NCBI GenBank assembly: GCA_902792985.1
Contig: CADBBT010000009.1
Location: 1 to 45,807, forward strand
DNA length: 45,807 nt
Source of the DNA: Oscillospiraceae bacterium
GTDB taxonomy: Bacteria; Bacillota; Clostridia; Oscillospirales; Acutalibacteraceae
Direction: 5' to 3'
The position numbers and the translations under genes are program-made. The notes beneath the pieces were generated by a model, which saw only the letters and a program-made list of their open reading frames with translations, was not told where the DNA came from and searched no databases. Position 1 is the first letter of the stretch; each line of letters begins with the position of its first letter. Below are positions 23,756-31,931 of this stretch, one piece after another.

Positions 23756-24733
23756 TTATTGCGCCGTTGCAGGTTCCGTTCCGTCTTCGTCTATGACTTC
23801 GTTAAACACGAGAGGTGTGTAATTATCGTAGCTGCGGCCTTCTTCGGCAAACAGTGCAACGATTTCGTCATAGGTGAACAGCGGATCTCGTTCAAGCACT
23901 TCGGCCTGTTTCGCAGGGTCAGCCAGCGCCGGGTTGAGATTCAAGTCGAACATCGCGCGGATGCCGGTGTAATGTTCGTCAAAATAGAATTCGCCGTCTT
24001 TGTCGATACGCATGATATCCGGGCTGACGATCATGCCGTCATTAATGATGATATACGGGTGTTTATCCGCAAAAGGGACTGCGTCCGTGATATCATAAGC
24101 CTTATATAAAACGTTGTTTTCTTCATAATTGAAAATGTTATGATGGTCGATCAGAGCGCTTGGGTTCGGCGCGTAGCCTTCCAATAGCAGATTGTAGCCG
24201 AAATTTGGCGCCTGATAGGGCTGCGTGAAATCTTTGCCGTCCTGATTGCCGTAAAACGGACTGCCGTCTTCGCTGCGGATGGTAAAGATCGCATAGGTGC
24301 TCTCGTCCTCCACATTGCCGCCGTTTGCGCTTTGCCAACTGTTTTCCACAAAGCACTTACCCTTGGCGATCGCTTCAAAGGTGATCACAAGACCGTTGGT
24401 GTACTGTGTTTTTTGCACAGTCGTCACACTGCCGGACGCAGCGTCGGAAAGATTGACCACCGGCTGCAGGCTGGATATGTTAAGCTGCAGCTCGTCGGAA
24501 AGCTTTTTCGGAACAAAGAAACGGACGGCTGCCGCAGCAGAAAACGCAACAAGCAGCACCAGCGCAGCGATCAAAAGCAGGCGCAGCACATGGTTTTTTT
24601 GGATTGTATGGGTCAATTGAAACTCCTCCTGTTCTTCGGATGCACGGTGCAGCGATTGTTGGAGCCGGTGCAGCTCGGTTTCGCTGAACGCAATCTCATC
24701 CATTGCCGTCTGATAAGCGCGCTGCACATTCAT
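23756..24733 (-). CDS. Membrane anti-sigma factor-like protein
   Basis: 325 residues. The N-terminal 45 residues are hydrophilic and likely cytoplasmic (AYQTAMDEIAFSETELHRLQQSLHRASEEQEE). One membrane segment follows (LRLLLIAALVLLVAFSAAAAVRFF, about 50-73), then a large extracellular region rich in beta structure (QYTNGLVITFEAIAKGKCFVE, YAIFTIRSEDGSPFYGNQDG). The order and the 4-bp ATGA overlap with the upstream ECF sigma gene identify it as the cognate regulator; the extracellular part resembles DUF4179-type anti-sigma proteins. It could be cleaved by PrsW (15542-16270). Confidence 0.8.
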   Translation of the reverse strand: MNVQRAYQTAMDEIAFSETELHRLQQSLHRASEEQEEFQLTHTIQKNHVLRLLLIAALVLLVAFSAAAAVRFFVPKKLSDELQLNISSLQPVVNLSDAASGSVTTVQKTQYTNGLVITFEAIAKGKCFVENSWQSANGGNVEDESTYAIFTIRSEDGSPFYGNQDGKDFTQPYQAPNFGYNLLLEGYAPNPSALIDHHNIFNYEENNVLYKAYDITDAVPFADKHPYIIINDGMIVSPDIMRIDKDGEFYFDEHYTGIRAMFDLNLNPALADPAKQAEVLERDPLFTYDEIVALFAEEGRSYDNYTPLVFNEVIDEDGTEPATAQ

Positions 24734-25203
24734 TTTGCATCCTCCTGTTCTAACATGGTTTTCAGTTGCTTTCTGCCGCGCGCCAACCGGGTACCGACGG
24801 TGGCGGCAGGCAAATGTAACAGGCGGGCGATCTCTTGAATAGAGTAGCCCTCGTAATAATATAGATGGATCACGATCCGGTACGGTTCGGGAAGCTGCAG
24901 CACAAAGGAAAGCACATCCTCGCCCGATTCCGGCGCTGCCGTTTCCTGCGGCGGTTCGTCTGCAAAACGGCGTTTGCGCTTCGCTTCGTTTTTGGCGATG
25001 TTGATCGTCACGCGTAGCAGCCAGGCTTTTTCATGTGACGCGTCGCGAAAGGTCGGCTGCTTTTTCAGCAAAATCAAAAAGGCGTCCTGCACAGCGTCCT
25101 GTGCATCCGAGTTGGAATGCAAAACGGCATAGGCCGCACGCAGCATGTGCTGCGCGTTGTGTTCCACGATCTGATCGATGTCTTTACCGGTAAATGGCTC
25201 CAT
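24730..25203 (-). CDS. ECF RNA polymerase sigma factor
   Basis: 157 residues from the ATG at 25203, 7 nt after AAAGGAGG. Region 2: MLRAAYAVLHSNSDAQDAVQDAFLILLKK, then AWLLRVTINIAKNEAKRKRR. Region 4: LPEPYRIVIHLYYYEGYSIQEIARLLHLPAATVGTRLARGRKQLK. Size and layout are typical of ECF factors. Its stop overlaps the anti-sigma start (ATGA). An autoregulated promoter upstream could not be identified with confidence. Confidence 0.94.
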   Translation of the reverse strand: MEPFTGKDIDQIVEHNAQHMLRAAYAVLHSNSDAQDAVQDAFLILLKKQPTFRDASHEKAWLLRVTINIAKNEAKRKRRFADEPPQETAAPESGEDVLSFVLQLPEPYRIVIHLYYYEGYSIQEIARLLHLPAATVGTRLARGRKQLKTMLEQEDAK

Positions 25204-25285
25204 AGGCAGCCTCCTTTCACCTATAACACAAAACAGAAGGGTCATTTTTTTCAAACGAAGAGAATCTTTTTCTTCGTTTTCGTCC

Positions 25286-25325
25286 AAAAACGCAACCACC
25301 CCGCCGAGATCGCTCACGACGGGGT
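25286..25325 (-). terminator. Candidate terminator of the lipase array
   Basis: On the minus strand ACCCCGtCG pairs with CGgCGGGGT (25298-25306 with 25317-25325), followed after 7 nt by TTTTT (25286-25290). The spacing to the T-run is longer than ideal. It lies about 60 bp after the stop at 25384. Confidence 0.5.
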
Positions 25326-25331
25326 TAAAAT

Positions 25332-25383
25332 CGCTAATTGCTAACGACTAACGACTAACTGCTAACAGCTGACAGCTAACAGC
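25332..25383. repeat. Degenerate 7-bp tandem repeat (CTAACGA/CTAACAG type)
   Basis: About seven units of GCTAAC/GACTAAC/AGCTGAC starting directly after the stop codon of lipase 1. The reverse complement matches the repeat at 40930-40987 and is related to those at 41028-41065 and 44457-44500. Confidence 0.8.
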
Positions 25384-26655
25384 TCAAATGGCATTGATCA
25401 TTTCCATCAGCCGCAACACATATTCCGGGCCGTCCGGGTTCGGGCGGAACACATTGCCCTCCAGCACGAGATGCGCGCCGTGATACGCCGGGAAAACATA
25501 GTATTTCCCGGTGGAAAACCTCTTTGCCAGCGCTGCGGACGGCTGTGCGTCAACGGTTTCCTGCGGGGCAGTGAAGGGCGCCGTTTCGCTGATGGTGTTG
25601 GCAAGGCCGTCGTTCGGTCCCCAGGAGGGATCCATCACGATGCCGCCGCGGGTGGTGTCGTTCGTGCGGCCGAGGATCGGCATCAGGATCGAGAATACAT
25701 AGTCGTCCACATCCATATCCGCCACAAGATGACCGTCTGTTTCATCCTTTTTGGTGCCGTCGTGCGGCACAGAGAAGTAGTAGACATTGTCGAGTGTGCG
25801 GATCTGCGTTTTGTTGATCTGCACCATGTGGTCGGGATCCATGTCATAGATCGCGGTGTCGGGGTCGGCAACTTCGCCGCTGGCGACCTTTTGCAGAACG
25901 CCCAGGGACTTGCCGAGCATCTGTTTCAATATTAACTTCGCCGCCGGACCGGGCAAAAATCGACGGTCGAGCTTTTGGGAAAGGTAGTCCCCGGTGTCGC
26001 CGATCGCCTGCGCGCAGATCGGCAAAGAGGAGCCGTTATACACCGCGGCAAGCCCCGTCACGGAATAGACCCAGTCGGTTTTTCCGCCCTTGAACAGGTC
26101 GGACAGTGTGCCGTCGGTCGTGGCCTTCTGTTCGGCTTTCACGCCGTCGGCCAGCATGGTCAAAAGCATCGTGGATGTCGGTCCGCCGAGGGAATGGCCG
26201 ATCAGGTTGATCTTGTGGGTGCTGTCCCATTGTTCGAGCATTGCGTGGCCGGTATAGTCCTTGCCGTAGCGGTCGTGTCCGCAGGCTTCGGCGTGCGCTT
26301 TGCCGTAATCCACCCGCGTGCCCGCAAGCTGCGCATACAGCTCGCACGCGCGGTCCCAGATGCTGCCGAACGGGTCAAGCGTCGGCGCAACACAGGTGTA
26401 GCCCGCTTTGCGAAAGCCCTTCATCATGTCGCCGTTGAAAAAGCCCCAATACGGCAGCCGGCGATAGGCTTTGTGTTCTTCGCCCCAACCGAAAAAGCCG
26501 TGGACAAAAACATAGGTATAGTTGGTTTTATCGTTTTCGTGCGACGCTGTAAACGTCATCTCTTTCGCCGGCAGAAAAATACCGACTGCAACAACAAACG
26601 CAAGCAGCGCCGACCAGAATTTCCGAAACCCGTAGGTCAAATAATCAAAATGCAT
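25384..26655 (-). CDS. Family I.5-type secreted lipase, paralogue 1
   Basis: 423 residues. An uncleaved-looking signal/anchor (FRKFWSALLAFVVAVGIFLP) follows MHFDYLT. Oxyanion strand VFVHGFFGWG. The zinc-site motif VDYGKAHAEACGHDRYG matches staphylococcal/Geobacillus lipases, with AIYDMDP carrying the later Asp. Nucleophile GHSLGGPTS, acid NDGLANTIS, base YHGAHLVLEG, so the triad is complete. Substrates are probably triacylglycerols or phospholipids outside the cell. It is last of three tandem paralogues on the minus strand, 28 bp after paralogue 2, and is the one with a canonical GxSxG. Confidence 0.88.
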   Translation of the reverse strand: MHFDYLTYGFRKFWSALLAFVVAVGIFLPAKEMTFTASHENDKTNYTYVFVHGFFGWGEEHKAYRRLPYWGFFNGDMMKGFRKAGYTCVAPTLDPFGSIWDRACELYAQLAGTRVDYGKAHAEACGHDRYGKDYTGHAMLEQWDSTHKINLIGHSLGGPTSTMLLTMLADGVKAEQKATTDGTLSDLFKGGKTDWVYSVTGLAAVYNGSSLPICAQAIGDTGDYLSQKLDRRFLPGPAAKLILKQMLGKSLGVLQKVASGEVADPDTAIYDMDPDHMVQINKTQIRTLDNVYYFSVPHDGTKKDETDGHLVADMDVDDYVFSILMPILGRTNDTTRGGIVMDPSWGPNDGLANTISETAPFTAPQETVDAQPSAALAKRFSTGKYYVFPAYHGAHLVLEGNVFRPNPDGPEYVLRLMEMINAI

Positions 26656-26683
26656 GGGGAATCCTCGTTTCTAAAAGTGTTTG

Positions 26684-27964
26684 TCAGCCAATGGCGTTGA
26701 CCATTTCCATGATGTGCAGCAGATAGGTCGGTCCGTCCATCTGCGGGCGCACAAAGTCGCCGATGATCCACATGTGTGTGGCGTGGATGGTCGGCAGCAC
26801 ATTATAAACACCCTTTTTCGCCTCTTTTGCAATTGCCGGCGAAGCCGGACCGGACAGATCGTTTGTCGGTGCACCGAAGGGCGCACGCTGGGAGATCGTG
26901 TTGACGCAGCCGTCATTCATCTGCCATGCCTCGTCAAGCACCATGCCGCCGTCCGTGACGGTATTCGTGCGTCCGATGACCGGGGTGAGCGCGCCGATGA
27001 TCGGATCGGCCACCTTGCGGTCCATGATGATGTGTCCGTCGATCTTGCTGTAGGCCACATCCTCAAAGACCACGGAGAAATAGTAGATATCCTTGGCTGT
27101 TACGAGGTTCTTGTTCATAGCGACCGCGTTGTCGGGCGTCATATCGTAGATCGCGGTATCCGGATCGGCGACGTTGCCGGACGTTGCTAACGTGAGCATT
27201 TCAGCGCGCACTTCCCAATAGTCTTTTGCCAATGTGCGCACAGCGCGCGGAAGATATTTTGTCTCGTCGATCTGCTTTTGCAGCGCGTTTTTCGTGTCGC
27301 GGATGGCCTGCTTACCGGAAAACAGCGAGGTGCCGTTATAGACTGCCGAGGCGCCGACGCAGGCGTGGATCCAGTTGCCCTTGCCGCCGGTGAACAGACC
27401 GGAGAGCGAACCGTCGGTCGTGGCTTTGCGCTCGGCTTCGCTGCCGGCATCCATCAAACTTGCAAACACGACAACATCCTTGCCGGCTTGGGAGTGACCG
27501 ATCAGGTTGATTTTGTGCTTGCTGTCCCATTGCTTCAGCATGGCTTTGCCGGTATAGTCTTCTCCGTAGCGGTCGTGGCCGCAGGCTTCGGAATGGGCTT
27601 TGCCGTAGTCCACACGGGTGCCGGTCAGCTTGGCATAGGCCTCGCAGACACGGTCCCAGTTGCTGCCGCCTGCATCCACGGTCGGCGCAACACAGATGAA
27701 TCCGGCTTCACGAAAGCCCTTGAGCAGATCGCCGTTGAACATACCCCAGTAAGGCATACCCTTGTAGGCGCCGCCCTTGGCGTCTTCGTTCCAACTCAGA
27801 AAGCCGTGCATCATCACAAAAGGATAGTTCGTCTTGTCGGCGGAATGGTCGGCGTCAAAATGGACCTTTTTCTGCAGCCCGGAGAACGGGATCAGCAAAA
27901 CGAAAATCACAAGAAAAAAAGCGTTGAATCTGCGGACAAACCAGGTCATGTAATCAAAATGCAT
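26684..27964 (-). CDS. Family I.5-type secreted lipase, paralogue 2 (GxSxA elbow)
   Basis: 426 residues, same architecture: MHFDYMTWFVRRFNAFFLVIFVLL anchor, VMMHGFLSWNE, zinc motif VDYGKAHSEACGHDRYGEDYTG, nucleophile GHSQAGKDVV, AIYDMTPD, acid MNDGCVNTIS, base HATHMWIIG. The elbow reads G-H-S-Q-A rather than GxSxG, so Ala replaces the last Gly. Triad residues remain. Between it and paralogue 3 lies a strong hairpin at 27986-28019. Cotranscription with its neighbours is likely. Confidence 0.87.
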   Translation of the reverse strand: MHFDYMTWFVRRFNAFFLVIFVLLIPFSGLQKKVHFDADHSADKTNYPFVMMHGFLSWNEDAKGGAYKGMPYWGMFNGDLLKGFREAGFICVAPTVDAGGSNWDRVCEAYAKLTGTRVDYGKAHSEACGHDRYGEDYTGKAMLKQWDSKHKINLIGHSQAGKDVVVFASLMDAGSEAERKATTDGSLSGLFTGGKGNWIHACVGASAVYNGTSLFSGKQAIRDTKNALQKQIDETKYLPRAVRTLAKDYWEVRAEMLTLATSGNVADPDTAIYDMTPDNAVAMNKNLVTAKDIYYFSVVFEDVAYSKIDGHIIMDRKVADPIIGALTPVIGRTNTVTDGGMVLDEAWQMNDGCVNTISQRAPFGAPTNDLSGPASPAIAKEAKKGVYNVLPTIHATHMWIIGDFVRPQMDGPTYLLHIMEMVNAIG

Positions 27965-27985
27965 ATGTTTTCCCCCTCATGTGCT

Positions 27986-28019
27986 AAATTCCCACCGTAG
28001 AATGCTGCGGTGGGAATTT
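27986..28019 (-). promoter_or_regulatory. Strong hairpin between lipase paralogues 3 and 2
   Basis: Perfect 12-bp stem AAATTCCCACCG (27986-27997) / CGGTGGGAATTT (28008-28019) with a 10-nt loop. There is no T-run after it on either strand, so partial termination, RNA processing or message stabilisation are all possible. Confidence 0.55.
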
Positions 28020-28043
28020 GCCTGAATTATAATTATTGTCTGC

Positions 28044-29318
28044 TCAAATTGCGTTGATCATTTCAAACATCCGTACCATATAGTTCAAACCGTCCTTCGT
28101 CGGCTTGACAAAATCGCCGATCGGCCACATATGAGAAGCACGCACAGTCGGCAGCACGTTGTACACACCGGCTTTGATCTCTTTCGCGATCGAAGCACTC
28201 GGTCCGGCGGAAAGGTTGTTCGTCGGGGCACCGAACGGCGCGATCTGGGAGATCACGTTGGCACAGCCGTCGTTGGCCTGCCATTTTTCATCGAGCACAA
28301 GACCGCCTTCGGTCACAGTGTTCGTGCGGGCAATGATCGGGGTCAGACCGCCGATGATCGGGTCGGCCACAGCGTTGTCGGTCACATAGTGGCCATCCTT
28401 GGCTTTTTTGGTGTCGTCCTGAACATGGGAGATGTAATACACGCTCGGCACAGTTGCGATGTCCTTGTTCATGGCGATCGCGTTGTCCGGCTCCATATCA
28501 TAGATCGCAGTGTCGGGATCGGCAATGCCGCCGCTCGTCATGTTTTCAAGCAGCGAGAACATTCCGGTAAGCACGCCCTTCACAGCGGTGCGGGCGCCCC
28601 AAGGCACAAGCTTGATCTCGTTGATCTGGGCTTTGAGATATTCGCCGGTGTCGTGAACGGCCTGTTTGTTGACAAACAGCGTTGTGCCGTTATAGACTGC
28701 AGCGAGGCCCACGCAGGTGTGGATCCATGCCGCCTTGCCGCCCTTGAACAGACCGGAAAGGGAACCGTCCTTCGTCGCCTTCTGCTCGGCCTTGTTGCCG
28801 TTTGCCATCAGGCTCGTGAAGAGGATCACATCTTTACCCGCAAGGGAGTGGCCGATGAGGTTGACCTTGTTTTTGGCGCTCCAGTTCGGCACCATGGCTT
28901 TGCCGGTGTAATCTTCGCCGAAACGCTCGTGGCCGCAGGCTTCGGAATGCGCCTTACCGTAGTCCACGCGGTTGCCGGTCAGCTTCGCATAAAGCTCGCA
29001 GGCACGATGCCAGTTGCTGCCCGCGGGATCAAGCATCGGCGCAACGCAGGTGTAGCCTGCTTCACGCCAGCCCGCAAGCGCGTCGCCGTTGAACATGCCC
29101 CAATACTGCATGCCCTTATAGGCATCCTTCGGCGCATCCTCGTTCCAGCTCTGGAAGCCATGGATGAGCACAAACGGATAGTTTGTCTTGTCGGCAGCGT
29201 GGTCCGCGTCAAAATGCAGCGGCTGTTTGAACTGGGACAGAGGGATCATCAGCACAAAGACTGCAAGGATGAATGCGTTGAATTTGCGAATGAACCATGT
29301 GAGGTAATCAAAATGCAT
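28044..29318 (-). CDS. Family I.5-type secreted lipase, paralogue 3 (GxSxA elbow)
   Basis: 424 residues from the ATG at 29318; AAAGGAG lies upstream and would be inside the gene if the start at 29336 were used. Closely similar to paralogue 2: MHFDYLTWFIRKFNAFILAVFVLM anchor, VLIHGFQSWNED, VDYGKAHSEACGHERFG, nucleophile GHSLAGKDVI, AIYDMEPD, acid ANDGCANVIS, base ASHMWPIG. The elbow again has Ala in the fifth position (GHSLA). It is first in the array and has its own strong promoter at 29357. Confidence 0.88.
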   Translation of the reverse strand: MHFDYLTWFIRKFNAFILAVFVLMIPLSQFKQPLHFDADHAADKTNYPFVLIHGFQSWNEDAPKDAYKGMQYWGMFNGDALAGWREAGYTCVAPMLDPAGSNWHRACELYAKLTGNRVDYGKAHSEACGHERFGEDYTGKAMVPNWSAKNKVNLIGHSLAGKDVILFTSLMANGNKAEQKATKDGSLSGLFKGGKAAWIHTCVGLAAVYNGTTLFVNKQAVHDTGEYLKAQINEIKLVPWGARTAVKGVLTGMFSLLENMTSGGIADPDTAIYDMEPDNAIAMNKDIATVPSVYYISHVQDDTKKAKDGHYVTDNAVADPIIGGLTPIIARTNTVTEGGLVLDEKWQANDGCANVISQIAPFGAPTNNLSAGPSASIAKEIKAGVYNVLPTVRASHMWPIGDFVKPTKDGLNYMVRMFEMINAI

Positions 29319-29356
29319 AAAAAACTCTCCTTTCAAAGCGAAAACATGATAGAATA

Positions 29357-29385
29357 ATTATAACAAAACCAAAACAAAAATGCAA
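29357..29385 (-). promoter_or_regulatory. Promoter of the lipase array
   Basis: -35 TTGCAT (29380-29385), 17 bp, -10 TATAAT (29357-29362) on the minus strand. It is divergent from the promoter at 29444. Confidence 0.82.
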
Positions 29386-29443
29386 GTATTATGTAAAATT
29401 TATGGACAAGAAAATATTTTTCTGATTTTTGCGGCCAAAACAC

Positions 29444-29472
29444 TTGAAAAATAAGAAAAAAACCTATATAAT
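29444..29472 (+). promoter_or_regulatory. Promoter of the PHP-domain gene
   Basis: -35 TTGAAA (29444-29449), 17 bp, -10 TATAAT (29467-29472). It lies downstream of the ATG at 29429 and so excludes that start. Confidence 0.78.
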
Positions 29473-29587
29473 AATTACGATTATTAATGTAGCGGCATTT
29501 TACCCTTTTGATGCAGAAAACAGCATGTTTTTGGTAAGTCCGCTGAAAATCAGCAAAAATCGAGAGGAACGGAAAGAGGGAACGGTT

Positions 29588-30475
29588 TTGACAGCGGATC
29601 TTCATTGTCACACAAAATTATCCGACGGCGCCTTGGGCATTGATGATTTGCTCATTCTTGCCAAAAACAGCGGCGTGACCACACTTGCCATCACAGACCA
29701 CGATTGTCTTGCCGGCGTTGTGCGCGCACAGATCATCGGCGAACGCCACGGGATCACGGTGGTCCCCGGCGTGGAGTTTTCATGCACAGACAAAACGCGC
29801 GGCGGCAAAGCGCATATGCTTTGCTATCTGCCGGACAAGCCCGAACGGCTGGAGGGCCTTTGCAAGCGCAATTCCACCATCCGCAAAACTTCGGGCAAGC
29901 TCATGGCGATGAAAGCGGCGAAGAAATTCCCCATCACGGTGGAATTCATCGTCAAATGCGCAGCCGGCTCAACAAACATTTTCAAACAGCACATCATGCT
30001 CGCCCTCATGGAATGCGGCTATACGACCACGATCTTCGGCGAGCTGTTCGACAAACTGTTCAAAAAAGATTCTCCGGAAAGCATCCTTGTGGAAGCGACC
30101 TACCCCACCCCGCAGGAGACGCTGGAGGCCATCCATGACGCCGGCGGTATCGCCGTGCTGGCACACCCGGGCTTTTACAACAACTTTGAGCTGCTCGACG
30201 AGCTGATCGAGCTTGGGCTCGACGGCGTGGAGGTCTGGCATCCGGAAAACACACCCGAGCAGACGGAGTATCTCAAGAAGCTCGCAAAGAAACACCATCT
30301 CGTCATGACCGGCGGCAGCGACTTCCACGGTTCATTCAACGCCAAGCCGATCAAGCTGGGTGATTACGGTCCCGACGAAGAAGCGCTCGCCGCGCTGTTC
30401 AGCTATAAGGCAAAGCTTCGCCGCAAACAGCGGCGGCTGGAAAACCAAAAGGCGGCGGCAGCAGCAGAAAAATAA
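29588..30475 (+). CDS. PHP-domain phosphoesterase (TrpH/RNase AM-like)
   Basis: 295 residues from a TTG at 29588, 8 nt after AAAGAGG, chosen because the promoter lies within any longer frame. PHP metal motifs: DLHCHTKLSDG, ITDHDCLAG, VPGVEFSC, AHMLCYLP, LAHPGFY and GGSDFHG. An insertion of about 70 residues between motifs (KRNSTIRKTSGKLMAM... NIFKQHIMLALMECG) is typical of the YciV/TrpH group, which removes 5' nucleotides from RNA or 3'-phosphate from nucleoside bisphosphates. The C terminus is a Lys/Arg/Gln-rich tail. It heads the cluster that runs to 35500. Confidence 0.88.
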   Translation: MTADLHCHTKLSDGALGIDDLLILAKNSGVTTLAITDHDCLAGVVRAQIIGERHGITVVPGVEFSCTDKTRGGKAHMLCYLPDKPERLEGLCKRNSTIRKTSGKLMAMKAAKKFPITVEFIVKCAAGSTNIFKQHIMLALMECGYTTTIFGELFDKLFKKDSPESILVEATYPTPQETLEAIHDAGGIAVLAHPGFYNNFELLDELIELGLDGVEVWHPENTPEQTEYLKKLAKKHHLVMTGGSDFHGSFNAKPIKLGDYGPDEEALAALFSYKAKLRRKQRRLENQKAAAAAEK

Positions 30476-30499
30476 TCACACGAAAAGGGTTTTGAGTTT

Positions 30500-31078
30500 A
30501 TGGCAGAAAACGACGTAAAGATCTATCAGAGCAAAGCGCAGCGTCTGGGCGTGCGCGTCAATCTGAACGACGACTTTGACAACGTCAACCGGCAGCGCGC
30601 CAACGGCAATTTGGAAAAGGCAAAGCGGCTCGGCGAACGGCTGTCACGGCTGACCCCGTCGCTTGACGGCGAAGGGCTGCAGGTGAATTTGCAGGATATG
30701 CTGCCGAAAAAATATCTTTCGCAGGACATCCTCTATCAGATCAAGGTGCTGCTCGTCTTTGAAGCGGAAGCGCTGCTGGAATTGGAGATCCCGGTGCCGG
30801 TGCTTGCCACCACGGCGATCAACAGCCTGCATGATTCGCTGCGCAAGAGTGCCCCGGGCTTCCACAAAAACATCTCCGACGGCGCGGCATTCACGTTTTA
30901 TTTCCTCGCAATGAAAAAGGGCGGCGATACTTCGCAGAACATCGGCGAAGCATTTGCCATGCTGTGCAACGTCAAAAACAAGGAAGGCTATGTTGAAGCC
31001 GGACGCTGCGTCTGGAATCTTGCGGCGAACATCATTGAGACCGAGATCCGCAAAGCGGAGTTTGAACTAAGCGAATAA
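30500..31078 (+). CDS. Conserved hypothetical protein
   Basis: 192 residues, 24 bp after the PHP gene. Start region MAENDVKIYQSKAQRLGVRVNLNDDFDNVNRQRANG; the rest is predicted mostly helical (KYLSQDILYQIKVLLVFEAEALLELEIP, ETEIRKAEFELSE). No signal peptide, membrane segment or catalytic motif. Position makes it part of the PHP transcription unit, which then meets the hairpin at 31102. Not recognised beyond that. Confidence 0.75.
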   Translation: MAENDVKIYQSKAQRLGVRVNLNDDFDNVNRQRANGNLEKAKRLGERLSRLTPSLDGEGLQVNLQDMLPKKYLSQDILYQIKVLLVFEAEALLELEIPVPVLATTAINSLHDSLRKSAPGFHKNISDGAAFTFYFLAMKKGGDTSQNIGEAFAMLCNVKNKEGYVEAGRCVWNLAANIIETEIRKAEFELSE

Positions 31079-31101
31079 GCAAACGAAACAACCGAAAAAA
31101 C

Positions 31102-31137
31102 AAAGGAGCGAACACATCTCCATCGTTCGCTCCTTTC
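31102..31137 (+). terminator. Terminator/attenuator between 30500 and 31158
   Basis: Perfect 12-bp stem AAAGGAGCGAAC (31102-31113) / GTTCGCTCCTTT (31124-31135), then CTTG. The T-run is only three, so read-through into the DRTGG operon is likely; no separate promoter was seen for 31158. Confidence 0.65.
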
Positions 31138-31157
31138 TTGCAAGGAAGGGTAGTTTT

Positions 31158-31508
31158 ATGAAAGTTAAAGACATTATCGACATCCTGGACGCAGAGATCA
31201 TCTGCCGTGACGATCTGCTGAACAATGAGATCCAGACCGCCTGCGGCAGCGACATGATGAGTGATGTGCTCGCGTTTGTCAAAGAGCAGGGCATGCTGCT
31301 GACCGGCCTTGTGAATCCGCAGGTGGTGCGCACGGCGGAGATGATGGATATGCACTGCATCGTCTTTGTGCGCGGCAAGCGCCCGAACATCGACATCATC
31401 CATCTGGCGGAGGACCGCGATATGGTCATGCTCGCAACAAAGCTGGAAATGTTCACTGCCTGCGGCCGGCTGTATGACGCCGGTCTGAGGGGAGGCAGCG
31501 GCAAATAA
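31158..31508 (+). CDS. DRTGG-domain protein (1)
   Basis: 116 residues. DRTGG-like fold: MKVKDIIDILDAEIICRDDLLNNEIQTACGSDMMSDVLAF, then LLTGLVNPQVVRTAEMMDMHCIVFVRGKRPNIDIIHLAE. In clostridia such stand-alone domains sit beside a HATPase protein, a hydrogenase-like Fe-S protein and a PHP protein, as here. A nucleotide- or ligand-sensing role is assumed, not shown. Its stop overlaps the next ATG by one base. A second DRTGG protein lies at 33617. Confidence 0.82.
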   Translation: MKVKDIIDILDAEIICRDDLLNNEIQTACGSDMMSDVLAFVKEQGMLLTGLVNPQVVRTAEMMDMHCIVFVRGKRPNIDIIHLAEDRDMVMLATKLEMFTACGRLYDAGLRGGSGK

Positions 31509-31930
31509 TGGATTCCATCAAGCTGCACTACGACATTTCCGCAACGGATTTCACCCGCGCGGGCGCAGCCTCCGGCGATGTGAAGCGCACGCTCAAGGAG
31601 CTGGGCGTGTCGCCGTCCACGATCCGCAATGTGGCGGTTGCCATGTATGAGGGCGAGATCAATATGGTCATCCACGCCAACGGCGGCGTGATCGATGTGG
31701 AGATCACCGAGGACGCCATCAAAATGGTGCTTGCCGACCAGGGCCCGGGCATCGAAAATGTGGAGCTCGCCATGAAGGAGGGCTTTTCCACCGCGCCAGA
31801 CAACATCCGCTGTCTCGGCTTCGGCGCCGGCATGGGTTTGCCGAACATCAAAAAATATACCGATGAGTTTCAGCTCGACACCGAGGTCGGCGTGGGAACA
31901 ACACTGACGCTGAAGGTGTACATGAAATAA
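31508..31930 (+). CDS. RsbW-type anti-sigma/HATPase protein
   Basis: 140 residues. A GHKL ATPase with N-box VAMYEGEINMVIHA, G1 LADQGPGIENVELAM and G2 GFGAGMGLPNIKK, so ATP binding is likely. The domain fills the whole protein, as in RsbW/SpoIIAB serine kinases. Start ATG overlaps the previous stop (TAATG). In this clostridial cluster it is presumed to phosphorylate or sequester a partner linked to the redox-sensing Fe-S protein at 32217; the partner is unknown. The STAS protein at 13831 is a candidate. Confidence 0.9.
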   Translation: MDSIKLHYDISATDFTRAGAASGDVKRTLKELGVSPSTIRNVAVAMYEGEINMVIHANGGVIDVEITEDAIKMVLADQGPGIENVELAMKEGFSTAPDNIRCLGFGAGMGLPNIKKYTDEFQLDTEVGVGTTLTLKVYMK

Positions 31931-31931
31931 A

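Noticed and set aside
28131-29357. 408-codon + strand frame over lipase 3
   Set aside because: Antisense shadow; the sense protein has the triad, the zinc motif and two close paralogues.
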